Assembly: GCA_038131165.1 (NCBI GenBank)
Contig: JAYPOZ010000008.1
Span: 1 to 64,000, forward strand
Direction of reading: 5' to 3'
Source of the DNA: UBA6544 sp038131165
GTDB taxonomy: Bacteria; Pseudomonadota; Alphaproteobacteria; UBA8366
DNA: 64,000 nucleotides
Below the pieces are notes generated by a model. The model was not told the origin of the DNA. It saw nothing but the letters and a program-made list of their open reading frames with translations, and made no database searches. Below, in pieces: positions 8,283-16,509 of the stretch. Made by a program: the position numbers and the translations under genes. How positions within the stretch are numbered: the first letter of the stretch is position 1; every line of letters begins with the position of its first letter.

Positions 8283-9008
8283 ATGGCTTTCGATCCGCGT
8301 AACAGAACGATGGCGCAAACGGCGGGACGAGTCGGCACAAACGCCGATATCGACGTCGGACTGCGCAGCTATATGCTGAATGTTTACAACTACATGGCAC
8401 TTGGCGTCGCCTTCACGGGCATCATCGCCATGGTCGTGGCGTTGAATCCGGCGATCATGCAGGCCGTGGCGCTCGGGCCGATGAAATGGGTGTTGTTTGC
8501 CGGAATCCTCGGTCTCGGTTTCTTTTCCGGAAAGATCATGTTCAGTGCCAGCCCGGCGATGGCGCAGGGCGCCTTCTGGCTCTACGCGGCCATGTGGGGT
8601 GCTTTGATGGCGCCGATGTTCATGGTGTACACCGGCGAAAGCATCGTGCGCGTGTTCTTCATCACGGCGGCGGCCTTCGGCGGCACCAGCCTCTACGGCT
8701 ACACGACCAAGAAGGACCTGACGACCATGGGACGGTTCCTGTCCATGGCGACCATCGGTATCCTGGTCGCGGTCGTCGTGAACCTCTTCATGCAGAGCGC
8801 GATGTTCCACCTCTTCCTGTCGGTCGTCGTGGTCCTGGTTTTCGCCGGGCTCACCGCCTACGAGACCCAGAACATCAAGGAAGCCTATTACGAAGGCGAC
8901 ACCAGCGACTTGCAAAACCGCAAGGCGATCTTCGGCGCCTTCATTCTCTACGGCAGCTTCGTGACGATGTTCATCTGGTTGCTGTCGATCTTCGGCAGCC
9001 GCGAATAG
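8283..9008 (+). CDS. Bax inhibitor-1 / YccA-family membrane protein
   Basis: A 241-residue protein with about seven membrane segments and the family landmarks MLNVYNYMALGVAFTG in TM1, an ITAAAFGGTSLYGY segment and AGLTAYETQNIKE before the last helix. BI-1 (UPF0005) proteins are ion-leak channels or modulators of membrane proteases such as FtsH in bacteria. The start ATG is preceded by a GGGGG tract. A strong hairpin terminator follows the gene at about 9033-9064, so it is probably a monocistronic unit. Confidence 0.93.
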   Translation: MAFDPRNRTMAQTAGRVGTNADIDVGLRSYMLNVYNYMALGVAFTGIIAMVVALNPAIMQAVALGPMKWVLFAGILGLGFFSGKIMFSASPAMAQGAFWLYAAMWGALMAPMFMVYTGESIVRVFFITAAAFGGTSLYGYTTKKDLTTMGRFLSMATIGILVAVVVNLFMQSAMFHLFLSVVVVLVFAGLTAYETQNIKEAYYEGDTSDLQNRKAIFGAFILYGSFVTMFIWLLSIFGSRE

Positions 9009-9032
9009 GGTTGCGAATTCGGATGCGCAACG

Positions 9033-9064
9033 CCGCCCGGGCTCGTCCCGGGCGGTTTCGTTTT
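9033..9064 (+). terminator. Rho-independent terminator after the BI-1 gene
   Basis: A perfect 9-bp stem CCGCCCGGG / CCCGGGCGG with a CTCGT loop is followed by TTTCGTTTT. It begins 25 bases after the BI-1 stop codon. Confidence 0.9.
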
Positions 9065-9069
9065 GGGGA

Positions 9070-9819
9070 ATGGCGCGCCATGGTCCCGGCATGATCCTGC
9101 TCTATACCGATTTCGGTTATGACGGCCCCTATGTCGGCCAGATGAAAACCGTGCTGCACCGGATGGCGCCGGGCGTGCCGGTCGTGGACATCATGCACGA
9201 CGCGCCGGTCTGGGACCCCAGGCGCGCGGCCTATCTTCTCGCCGCCCTGGCACGGGAAAGCGAGGCCGGCGATGTCTGGCTCTGCGTCGTCGATCCCGGC
9301 GTCGGAGGAGAGCGCTTGGCCCTGATGCTGGAATGCGACGGTGTCAGTTTCGTCGGGCCCGACAACGGCCTCTTCGAGCTGATCTACCGGCGCCTGCCCG
9401 GCGCCCGCCGCAAAGCCATCGAGTGGCGGCCCGCGGCGCTGTCCGCGACGTTTCATGGGCGCGACCTGTTTGCCCCGGTCGCGGCCATGGCCGCCTCTGG
9501 CGCCGAGGTTCCGGGGCGCTATCTCGCGCCGACCGCCGAGCGCCCGGGCGCGGAGTGGCCCGACGATCTGGCGGAGATCGTCTATATCGACGCCTACGGC
9601 AATCTCGTCACCGGGATTGCGGGCTCGGCGCTCGGCGACAACCGAACAATCCGCATCGCGTCGCAGGAACTGGCGCACGCGGGTACTTTCTCCGCGGTCG
9701 CGCCGGGGGCGCTGTTCTGGTACCGCAATTCGAGCGGGCTGATCGAGATCTCCGCCAACCAGGCCCGCGCGGACGCGCTTCTGGGTGCCGCCATAGGCGC
9801 GGCGGTGGAAGTGATCTGA
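9070..9819 (+). CDS. SAM hydroxide adenosyltransferase (DUF62 / chlorinase-fluorinase family)
   Basis: The protein has all DUF62 landmarks: LLYTDFGYDGPYVGQMK, VVDPGVGG, FVGPDNG, FHGRDLFAPVAA, IDAYGNLVTG and YRNSSGLIEIS. These enzymes cleave S-adenosylmethionine with water to adenosine and methionine; the fluorinase branch uses halide. Nothing here points to halogenation. The start is uncertain: ATG 9070 has GGGGA almost touching it, while ATG 9091 (MILLYTDFG) fits the family N-terminus better but lacks a clear ribosome-binding site. It lies just after the BI-1 terminator, so it needs its own promoter, or one overlapping the terminator. Confidence 0.9.
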   Translation: MARHGPGMILLYTDFGYDGPYVGQMKTVLHRMAPGVPVVDIMHDAPVWDPRRAAYLLAALARESEAGDVWLCVVDPGVGGERLALMLECDGVSFVGPDNGLFELIYRRLPGARRKAIEWRPAALSATFHGRDLFAPVAAMAASGAEVPGRYLAPTAERPGAEWPDDLAEIVYIDAYGNLVTGIAGSALGDNRTIRIASQELAHAGTFSAVAPGALFWYRNSSGLIEISANQARADALLGAAIGAAVEVI

Positions 9820-9843
9820 GAGGGAATCGTCCGAGGGGGGAGG

Positions 9844-9919
<76 letters not shown>

Positions 9920-9931
9920 ATTGACCGCGAC

Positions 9932-9937
9932 AGTATA
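9932..9937 (-). promoter_or_regulatory. Candidate -10 element of the tRNA-Thr gene
   Basis: On the minus strand TATACT lies 12 bases upstream of the tRNA 5' end, within GGCGCTATACTGTCGCGG. It matches the -10 consensus in five of six positions; no convincing -35 box is visible upstream in the GC-rich alternating CG tract. The position makes it the best promoter candidate for the tRNA. Confidence 0.4.
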
Positions 9938-10128
9938 GCGCCATCGCGACGCGCGCGCGACCATATGCTTGAGGGCGGAAAGACGCAAGATTCTAGTGGG
10001 CGAAAATGTGACGAAAAAATCTGCTCTCCTGTGACGCGGATCACTGCCGCCCGCATCGCTCGCGCGTATTCTGGGATTACTGGAACGGGGCCTCCAAACT
10101 GATCAGACACATCCTCCCTCCCGTTTCG

Positions 10129-10166
10129 AGCCGGCTTCAGATTGACGAGGCCGGCTTCTTTCTTTT
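10129..10166 (+). terminator. Terminator-like hairpin with no obvious upstream gene
   Basis: AGCCGGC at 10129-10135 pairs with GCCGGCT at 10150-10156 across a 14-base loop and is followed by TTCTTTCTTTT on the plus strand. The nearest annotated plus-strand gene ends 300 bases upstream, beyond the oppositely oriented tRNA. The 210 bases between tRNA and hairpin hold no convincing protein gene, so this may end a small RNA, or the T tract may be fortuitous. Confidence 0.45.
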
Positions 10167-10169
10167 GCG

Positions 10170-12038
10170 TCAGGTTTTCTTCGGCTGCGCGGCCAGCAGG
10201 AAGGTCTGCGCTTCGGCGAGGAAGACCGGGTCGTCGAAGATGGCGTCGGCACCCGCCGCGATCCGGGCTTCGATCTCCCGACGAAACGCGGAATCGGTGC
10301 CGAGGCAAAGCGCGATGCGGGCAAAATCGGCGGCATCCTGGGCGACGCAATCCATGACTCTCATATGGCGGTAGATCGCCAGGCTTAGGCGGCCGCGCAA
10401 ATAATCGCCGGGCAAAGTGACGACCGGCGTGCCCATGGCCAGCGATTGGTAGGTGGTATTGCCGCCGCAAAACGGAAAACTGTCGAGGCTGACGTCCGAC
10501 AAGGCCAGCAGGCGCATGTAATTCTCATGGGATTGCCGTGGCAGAACGACGATCCGGTCCGCGAGATTCCCGAGAGTTCTGCGAAAGCGTTCGAGCAGGA
10601 TGCCGCTCCAGTTCCGGTCCTGTCCTTCCAGCAGCAGGACGAGGGCGCGCGGGTCGCGGCGCAGGATCTCGCCGAGCGGCGCATCCATATCGGGGTGAAT
10701 CTTGAAGAGATTCTGGGCCAGGAAATAGATCGTGGCCGCCTCCGGCAGGCCGAAGTCGGCCCGCGTGCCGAGCGGGTCCGGTCGCGCCGGCCGGCGGTAG
10801 GAGAACGGCAGGCCCCCCAGGCGGACCAGCGTCTCGCTGTAATGCGCCTCGGCGCCTTCCGGCTCCGCCGCGTCGCAGGAGAGGTAATAGTCGATTGTCG
10901 GCATGCCGGTCGTCACCGGATGGCCCCAGGTGGCGCATTGGACCGGCGCCAGGCGCGCCTGCGCAAGGTAATATGTGACCGGGTCCATGCCGATGTCGGG
11001 GTAGAACAGAACATCGAGCTCGGCCGCCGCGATGGCCTCGCGCGCTTTCTGCAAATCTCCGGGCAGGACGGTGGTTTTTTCGGCGAGGGTCTCGATTTCG
11101 CGGCGCAGATCGTCGTCCTGCGGCGGCACGGCATGGAACAGGAAAATCCGGCAATCGTCGCGTCCCCGCATATGCGCGAGCAGGCCGACCATCAACCGGC
11201 CGATCGAATGATTGTGCAGGAACCGCGACGCAATCCCGATACGGCGCGGGGTCGCGAGGGGCCGGGCGGTCCGGCAATGCGGCGCGGTCCACGACAGGGA
11301 GGGACACGCGGTTCGAAGCAGCCGTGCCATGCCCTCCTGCAAGGGTCTGTCGTCCAATCCGTGATACGCCATGAAGAAGCGGTTTCCGCCGGCCTCGCGA
11401 ATGGGATCGCCGACGGTAGGCGGCGACTCGAGAAAGCGTTCGAGAGTTCGGGTATACTCGGCGCGGGCGGCGGCATAGGTCTCCGCGGAGGTGGCGATGA
11501 TGGGGACCTGCAAATCCCGCCGCAGGACGAAGCCGGCGGGCGCCCCCAGCGTCATGGCCTCGTCATAGGCCTCGGCGGAATCCTCGTACTCGCCGCGCGC
11601 TTCATGCAGGGCGCCGCGATAGAGATGCGGATCGATCCAGTTCGCCCGGTGCTGTCCGGCGGCGCGGTAATGCGCGATGGCGCCGCTGGCGGTGCCGCGC
11701 TTCTCGAGCAGCCGAGCCAGGCCGAAATGCCCCTCCGCGTGATCCGGCTGGAGCGCGATCGCGGCCCGATACGCCGTGATCGCGGCTTCGTTCTGCCCGG
11801 CTGCTTCAAGCGCCGCCGCAAGCCCGAAGCAGGGTGCCGCCCAGTCCGGTTTCAGTTGCGCGGCCTTTGCGAAGGCGCGGATGGCCTCGTCGAAGCGGCC
11901 GGCCGCGGCCGCCGCCTCGCCCAACCGGTGCTGGCACGCAGCGTCCTCCGGCGCCGCCTCGGCTGCGGCGCGCGCGGCGGAAAACTCCGGAGTCTGCGTT
12001 CTGTCATCGGGGCCGCTCATGGCTCTAAGCGATACCAT
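10170..12038 (-). CDS. TPR protein with O-GlcNAc-transferase-like (GT41) glycosyltransferase domain
   Basis: A 622-residue protein. About residues 30-170 are tetratricopeptide repeats (for example GRFDEAIRAFAKAAQLKPDW and NEAAITAYRAAIALQPDHAE). From about residue 250 follows a GT41/SPINDLY-like catalytic half: RIGIASRFLHNHSIGRL, the FPDIGMDP-like strand FYPDIGMDPVTYYLAQARLA, QCATWGHPVTTG and the nucleotide-sugar site DSFPFCGGNTTYQSLAMGTP. Bacterial members glycosylate proteins or glycans; the acceptor is not evident. Start ATG 12038 has GGGAAG seven bases upstream. Confidence 0.9.
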   Translation of the reverse strand: MVSLRAMSGPDDRTQTPEFSAARAAAEAAPEDAACQHRLGEAAAAAGRFDEAIRAFAKAAQLKPDWAAPCFGLAAALEAAGQNEAAITAYRAAIALQPDHAEGHFGLARLLEKRGTASGAIAHYRAAGQHRANWIDPHLYRGALHEARGEYEDSAEAYDEAMTLGAPAGFVLRRDLQVPIIATSAETYAAARAEYTRTLERFLESPPTVGDPIREAGGNRFFMAYHGLDDRPLQEGMARLLRTACPSLSWTAPHCRTARPLATPRRIGIASRFLHNHSIGRLMVGLLAHMRGRDDCRIFLFHAVPPQDDDLRREIETLAEKTTVLPGDLQKAREAIAAAELDVLFYPDIGMDPVTYYLAQARLAPVQCATWGHPVTTGMPTIDYYLSCDAAEPEGAEAHYSETLVRLGGLPFSYRRPARPDPLGTRADFGLPEAATIYFLAQNLFKIHPDMDAPLGEILRRDPRALVLLLEGQDRNWSGILLERFRRTLGNLADRIVVLPRQSHENYMRLLALSDVSLDSFPFCGGNTTYQSLAMGTPVVTLPGDYLRGRLSLAIYRHMRVMDCVAQDAADFARIALCLGTDSAFRREIEARIAAGADAIFDDPVFLAEAQTFLLAAQPKKT

Positions 12039-12151
12039 TGTATCTTCCCAGTCCCCAGTAAATTTCGGATTGCCCCGCGTCTTAAGATTGCAAATGGAGC
12101 AAGGATTGCGTAACCATCCCGCTTCAAAGTGACCGAACCCTCCAAGGCAAG

Positions 12152-13027
12152 ATGAAAAACCCCGTCGGAAACACGGCCGAAGATGCTCAGCGACACTTCC
12201 GCGCCGCCATGGCGGGCGGGTCGCAGGTCGTGCTCTCGCCGGTTTCCGCGTCGACGTCGAACTACGTCTATCTGACCGATACGGGCTGTATCGTCAGGTT
12301 CCCCCATAACGACTGGGTGCGGGAAGGGTTCTACCGGGAACGAAAGCTGCTCGATCTTCTCGATGGCCGCCTCGGCATCGCCATTCCGCGCATCGCGCAT
12401 TTCAACGAGTCGCCCGTCTTCATGAGCTACAAGGCGATCGACGGGATGGTGGCGTCGCGCGACGTCGTCAGCACGCTCGACTCGAAGCGGCGCGCACGGT
12501 TCGGCGCGACGCTGGGGGATTTCATGGCGCGCCTGCATGGCGAACCGCTGGAGCGCTACGACTTCCTGCCGCGGCACTACGGCGAAGACCTGCTCCGGCA
12601 ATTGCGGGAGAACGCCGAGACGATCGGAAGGCGCGATCCGGAAGGCCGTGTCGGCGGCCTCCTCGCGGAATCCCTCGAAGCCTGGGAAGAGGTCCGCAAC
12701 GGCGACGATCACAATGTGCTGTTGCATCAGGACCTGCACGGCCAGAACCTGATCTGCAATCCCGATACGGGAGACCTGGTTGGCGTGCTCGATTTCACGC
12801 TGGCCTGGATCGGCGATCCGCTATGGGACTTCCCGGAGGTCTATCGCTGCGGCGCCGATATTCTCGAGCATACGGTGGCCGTGTATACGGCGCAGAGCGG
12901 CAGGCACATCAATACCGAAGCCGTGAAGATCATTTCCCGTCTTCAGTTGATGCGCAGCCTGGACCGCGCCCAATGCGGCAGCGCGCGCGAAGCGCAGGTG
13001 CTGGAGCGGATTCGGGCCCACCCCTAG
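12152..13027 (+). CDS. APH-family (aminoglycoside/choline kinase-like) phosphotransferase
   Basis: The 291-residue protein has the kinase blocks GCIVRFPHNDW with an upstream lysine-less N-lobe strand (RERKLLDLL follows), LLHQDLHGQNLICNP (catalytic loop, HxDxxxxN) and GVLDFTLAWIGDPLWDF (DFG-like metal-binding segment, here DFT). APH folds phosphorylate antibiotics, choline, sugars or homoserine; the target here is unknown. It diverges from the GT41 gene (113-base gap) and its 3' end overlaps the convergent methyltransferase gene by four bases, suggesting a compact functional cluster. Confidence 0.85.
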   Translation: MKNPVGNTAEDAQRHFRAAMAGGSQVVLSPVSASTSNYVYLTDTGCIVRFPHNDWVREGFYRERKLLDLLDGRLGIAIPRIAHFNESPVFMSYKAIDGMVASRDVVSTLDSKRRARFGATLGDFMARLHGEPLERYDFLPRHYGEDLLRQLRENAETIGRRDPEGRVGGLLAESLEAWEEVRNGDDHNVLLHQDLHGQNLICNPDTGDLVGVLDFTLAWIGDPLWDFPEVYRCGADILEHTVAVYTAQSGRHINTEAVKIISRLQLMRSLDRAQCGSAREAQVLERIRAHP

Positions 13028-13737
13028 CCCAGGCGCGCCGCACCCTTGTGGGCATGCAGAATGAGGCGTTCCTGTCGAAAGGCGCCGCCGTATCCGGGAA
13101 CGTCCCGGGGTCGGTGCCGGGCCAGCCGGTCGATGGCGACGAATCCGGCATCGCTCAGCATCTCGCCGAGCATGCTTTCGTTCGGCAGCAGGATGCGCCG
13201 CCCTTTCGCGCTGCGCCGCATGAGTGCCTGAGGGTCGCGCTGAAAGGCCGCGTCGTCCGCGATCTTGACCGCCACGGGGATTTCCATGATCGCCGTCGTC
13301 CGGGTCGCGGACGCGATCAGGTCGAGCGCCAGATACGGGTGATCCAGGTGCTGGAAGACGGAGAGGAATATCACCAGATCGAAAGGGGCGCCGGCCAGAC
13401 GGGCGAGATCGTAGACGGTTTTATCCTCGAACTCGATCCGCGATCCCGTGATCTCTTTCAGGAGCGCGATCTTTTCGCCGAGATGCGGGGCCCTGTCGAT
13501 GCCGACGATGCGGGCCGCAAGGCGCCGCTCGGCTTCGAAGCAGAAGAAACCCTCGCTGCATCCGATGTCGAGGACGGATTTCCCCGATAGGTCTGCGGGC
13601 ATCTGCAGCATCGGCAGTTTTTGTGTGGTGTAGGTGTCTTCGCCGGGCGTCGCGTAATCGCCCCCCAACGGGATGCGCTGGTACCAATCGAAGCGGTCGA
13701 TCCGGGCACGGAGTTCGGGTGGCGGAAGATTTTCCAT
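13024..13737 (-). CDS. SAM-dependent methyltransferase, CmoB/DUF1698-like
   Basis: The 237-residue protein contains the class I methyltransferase motif I SVLDIGCSEGFFCFEAE, motif II RIVGIDRAP, and VIFLSVFQHLDHPYLALDLI. The N-terminal WYQRIPLGGDYATPG resembles the substrate-side segment of the CmoB/Methyltransf_9 family. CmoB itself is a tRNA carboxymethyltransferase, but many short relatives act in glycan or natural-product pathways; the neighbours here (GT41 protein, kinase, hydroxylase-like) favour that, as an inference. Confidence 0.82.
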   Translation of the reverse strand: MENLPPPELRARIDRFDWYQRIPLGGDYATPGEDTYTTQKLPMLQMPADLSGKSVLDIGCSEGFFCFEAERRLAARIVGIDRAPHLGEKIALLKEITGSRIEFEDKTVYDLARLAGAPFDLVIFLSVFQHLDHPYLALDLIASATRTTAIMEIPVAVKIADDAAFQRDPQALMRRSAKGRRILLPNESMLGEMLSDAGFVAIDRLARHRPRDVPGYGGAFRQERLILHAHKGAARLG

Positions 13738-13896
13738 CTGCGGAGACAGTCGCCGGGTGTTTGTGAAAGAGGCGGATCATAGGGGAAGGCGGAACCGCCT
13801 CGCAAGCGCTGGACTTGGCGTGCCGAACCTTGCAACGTTGCGGTCACGCTGGCCTTGTAGTGGTATCGGCCATGGAAACCGTGTGGGAGGCTGTCG

Positions 13897-14457
13897 ATGA
13901 TCCGAGAGACCGGTATCCGGGAGGAGCTGGCGTCGCTATTGGCGACGCTGGAACAGGTGAACCCGCTGTTCACGGAGCACAATCAGATCGGCGTTACCGC
14001 CAGGCCCGGTGTCGCCGATCCGTTATACGATGCGGTCGGCTGGTTGCCGGAAGGGGCGGCCGAAGCCGATTATTCGGAGATCAACGAGCCCTTTCTCGGC
14101 ACCGCGATCGAAGACCTATTGCGAAAACTCCCTTTCGCTTACGGCCGCACGCGGTTGATGCGCATGCGCCCGAAATCCTGTCTGTCGATCCATGCCGACC
14201 CGACCCGCCGTTATCATTTTGCCTTAATCACGAATCCCGGTTGTTTCATCGTCGGCGTGTCCGGAGATAAGGGCGGTTTCCATCATATTCCGGCGGACGG
14301 GCAGCTTTACGAGATGGATGCCCACCGCACGCACACGGCGATGAATACGGGCAATCAGGACCGCATTCACCTGGTCATCACGCCGGCCGATCCGACTCGC
14401 CCGCCGAACGCCGATCCCGTCGGCAGGCGGCGTTTGGAGACGCGCAATGGCGCATGA
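13897..14457 (+). CDS. Aspartyl/asparaginyl beta-hydroxylase-like 2OG-Fe(II) protein
   Basis: A 186-residue protein with the double-stranded beta-helix iron site: SIHADPTRRYHFAL (HxD plus the basic 2-oxoglutarate pocket) and, about 60 residues on, THTAMNTGNQDRIHLV with the distal histidine. This is the PF05118 hydroxylase pattern, but the protein is short and lacks a transmembrane anchor. Substrate unknown. It is divergent from the methyltransferase gene with a 159-base spacer. Confidence 0.82.
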   Translation: MIRETGIREELASLLATLEQVNPLFTEHNQIGVTARPGVADPLYDAVGWLPEGAAEADYSEINEPFLGTAIEDLLRKLPFAYGRTRLMRMRPKSCLSIHADPTRRYHFALITNPGCFIVGVSGDKGGFHHIPADGQLYEMDAHRTHTAMNTGNQDRIHLVITPADPTRPPNADPVGRRRLETRNGA

Positions 14458-14622
14458 ATTTGTGCGATGGCAGAGCGCTCATTGTCATGCTAAGACTCTG
14501 CCGGTCTCAGGGAGAGGCCGGAGGTGCGGCACGATAAAGAATGCGCGTCCTTCGGAGAGTGTCGACCTGGGATTGCGGGGAAGGTTTGGTAATTCGACGA
14601 TTTGGGGGCTGGGGGCGAGCCG

Positions 14623-16509
14623 TTGACCGACTTGCTGACTGTTAAGGATTTACGGGTTAAGTTCCGCGTTCACGGGGGGATCGTCGACGCGGTGAAGGGT
14701 GCGTCGTTCACCATCCGCCAGGGCTCTACCGTCGCGCTCGTGGGCGAATCGGGTTCGGGTAAATCGGTCATTTCCCAGTGCGTAATGGGAATATTGCCCA
14801 ACGTCGGCGAAATTACCGGCGGCGAGATTCTGTTCGCCGACCCTCAGAAACCGGGCGAGATTGTCGACATTGCGAAGATGCCGCAGGACAGCGGGGAGAT
14901 GCGAGGCATCCGCGGCGGTCGCATTTCGATCATTTTCCAAGAACCGATGACGTCTCTGTCGCAGCTGCACACGATCGGCGATCAGATCGGCGAAGCCCTG
15001 CATCTTCACCGCGACGTCAGCAAGCCGGAAGGCGTGCGTCTGGTCACCGAAATTCTCGGTCTCGTCGGTTTTCCTGACCCTGTGCGGGCGCTCAGAATGT
15101 ATCCCTTCGAGCTGTCGGGCGGATTGCGCCAGCGCGCAATGATTGCGATGGCCCTGGTCTGCCGGCCTGCCCTGTTGATTGCCGACGAGCCGACGACCGC
15201 ACTCGACGTTTCGATCCAGGCGCAAATCCTGAAACTGATTGGCAATCTTCAGGATGAACTTGGCATGGCCGTATTGATGATCACCCATGATCTGGGGGTT
15301 GTTGCCAATATCGCCGAGGAAGTCGTCGTGATGTATCACGGCGAAATCATGGAATGCGGCACGGTCGGCGATATTTACGAGAATCCGCAGCATCCCTATC
15401 TCAAAGGGTTGATGAAGGCGGTGCCCCACTTCGATATGAAGCCGGGCGAACGGCTGGTCCCGCTCCGCGAAATCGTTCAGCAGACGGGCCCGGTGATGGT
15501 CGAGCGGGAGCCGTGGCCGGAAGGCGCAGACGCCGCCGGGCCGTTGCTCGATGTCCGCAATGTCGTAAAACGCTATACGACCCGGAAGAGCGGGCTGTTC
15601 GGCGGGGGCGCGGAGACGTCGGTCGCGGCGGTCAACGATGTGAGCTTCGAGATCCGGCGCGGCGAATGTTTCGGCCTCGTGGGGGAAAGCGGTAGCGGGA
15701 AGACCTCCGTCAGCAAGCTCATCATGCGGGCGGTGACGCCCGACGAAGGACAGATTCTGTACAACGACCGCGGTGTGCAGACGGACATATTGAAGCTTGA
15801 GGATCAGGCGTTGATGGATTTCCGCCGCAAGATCCAAATGGTATTCCAAGACCCCTTCGGATCCTTGAACCCGCGGATGACGGTCTTCGACGTCATCAGA
15901 GAGCCCTTGATCATTCATGAGATCGGCGACGCGAAAACCCAGGGCGAGATGGTGCAGGAACTGATGCGGCTGGTCGGACTCGATCCCCGGTTCCTCAATC
16001 GCTATCCGCACAGTTTTTCCGGCGGCCAGCGCCAGCGGATCGGGATCGCGAGGGCCTTGGCGCTAAAGCCCGATCTGCTCATTTGCGACGAGCCGGTCTC
16101 CGCGCTCGATGTTTCGATCCAAGCTCAGATACTTAATCTATTCAAGGATATGCAGGAAGAGCTCGGTCTGACCTACCTGTTTATTTCGCATAATCTCGCG
16201 GTCGTCGACTATGTCGCCGATCGCATTGCAGTCATGTGCCGCGGCGAAATTGTCGAAATCGCTCCGCGCGAGACCCTCTTCCGGAATCCGGTGCACCATT
16301 ACACGCGCTCGCTGATGGCGGCGGTGCCCTACCCGGATCTTAATCGGCGATTGGACTTCGACGCCTTCGGAAGCGGGGGAATTTCGGACCCCGCGAGCTG
16401 GCCGGAGCCCTTCGCTTTCAGCCAGGGCCGGGCCGTGCGCATGCACGATCTGGGGGATGAACATTTCGTGTTGGCGGCGGAAGATGCGGCAATGGAGGCT
16501 TATCAATGA
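14623..16509 (+). CDS. Dipeptide/oligopeptide ABC transporter, fused double ATP-binding protein
   Basis: About 628 residues with two complete ABC domains. Domain 1 has Walker A GESGSGKS, signature LSGGLRQRAMIA and Walker B LLIADEPTTALDVS. Domain 2 has GESGSGKT, FSGGQRQRIGIA and LLICDEPVSALDVS. Each ends with the oligopeptide-binding C-terminal extension typical of Dpp/Opp/Yej ATPases (NPQHPYLKGLM, NPVHHYTRSLM). The chosen start is TTG 14623, seven bases after a GGGGGCGAG tract; an in-frame TTG at 14602 is less well placed. First gene of a four-gene importer operon. Confidence 0.93.
   Translation: MTDLLTVKDLRVKFRVHGGIVDAVKGASFTIRQGSTVALVGESGSGKSVISQCVMGILPNVGEITGGEILFADPQKPGEIVDIAKMPQDSGEMRGIRGGRISIIFQEPMTSLSQLHTIGDQIGEALHLHRDVSKPEGVRLVTEILGLVGFPDPVRALRMYPFELSGGLRQRAMIAMALVCRPALLIADEPTTALDVSIQAQILKLIGNLQDELGMAVLMITHDLGVVANIAEEVVVMYHGEIMECGTVGDIYENPQHPYLKGLMKAVPHFDMKPGERLVPLREIVQQTGPVMVEREPWPEGADAAGPLLDVRNVVKRYTTRKSGLFGGGAETSVAAVNDVSFEIRRGECFGLVGESGSGKTSVSKLIMRAVTPDEGQILYNDRGVQTDILKLEDQALMDFRRKIQMVFQDPFGSLNPRMTVFDVIREPLIIHEIGDAKTQGEMVQELMRLVGLDPRFLNRYPHSFSGGQRQRIGIARALALKPDLLICDEPVSALDVSIQAQILNLFKDMQEELGLTYLFISHNLAVVDYVADRIAVMCRGEIVEIAPRETLFRNPVHHYTRSLMAAVPYPDLNRRLDFDAFGSGGISDPASWPEPFAFSQGRAVRMHDLGDEHFVLAAEDAAMEAYQ

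Noticed and set aside
13024..13027. Four-base overlap of convergent stop codons
   Set aside because: Ordinary compact-genome arrangement, not a special signal.
14505..14535. Bulged hairpin upstream of the peptide ABC operon
   Set aside because: A CCGG-TCTC/GAGA-GG-CCGG structure without a T tract or known riboswitch features; too weak to annotate.
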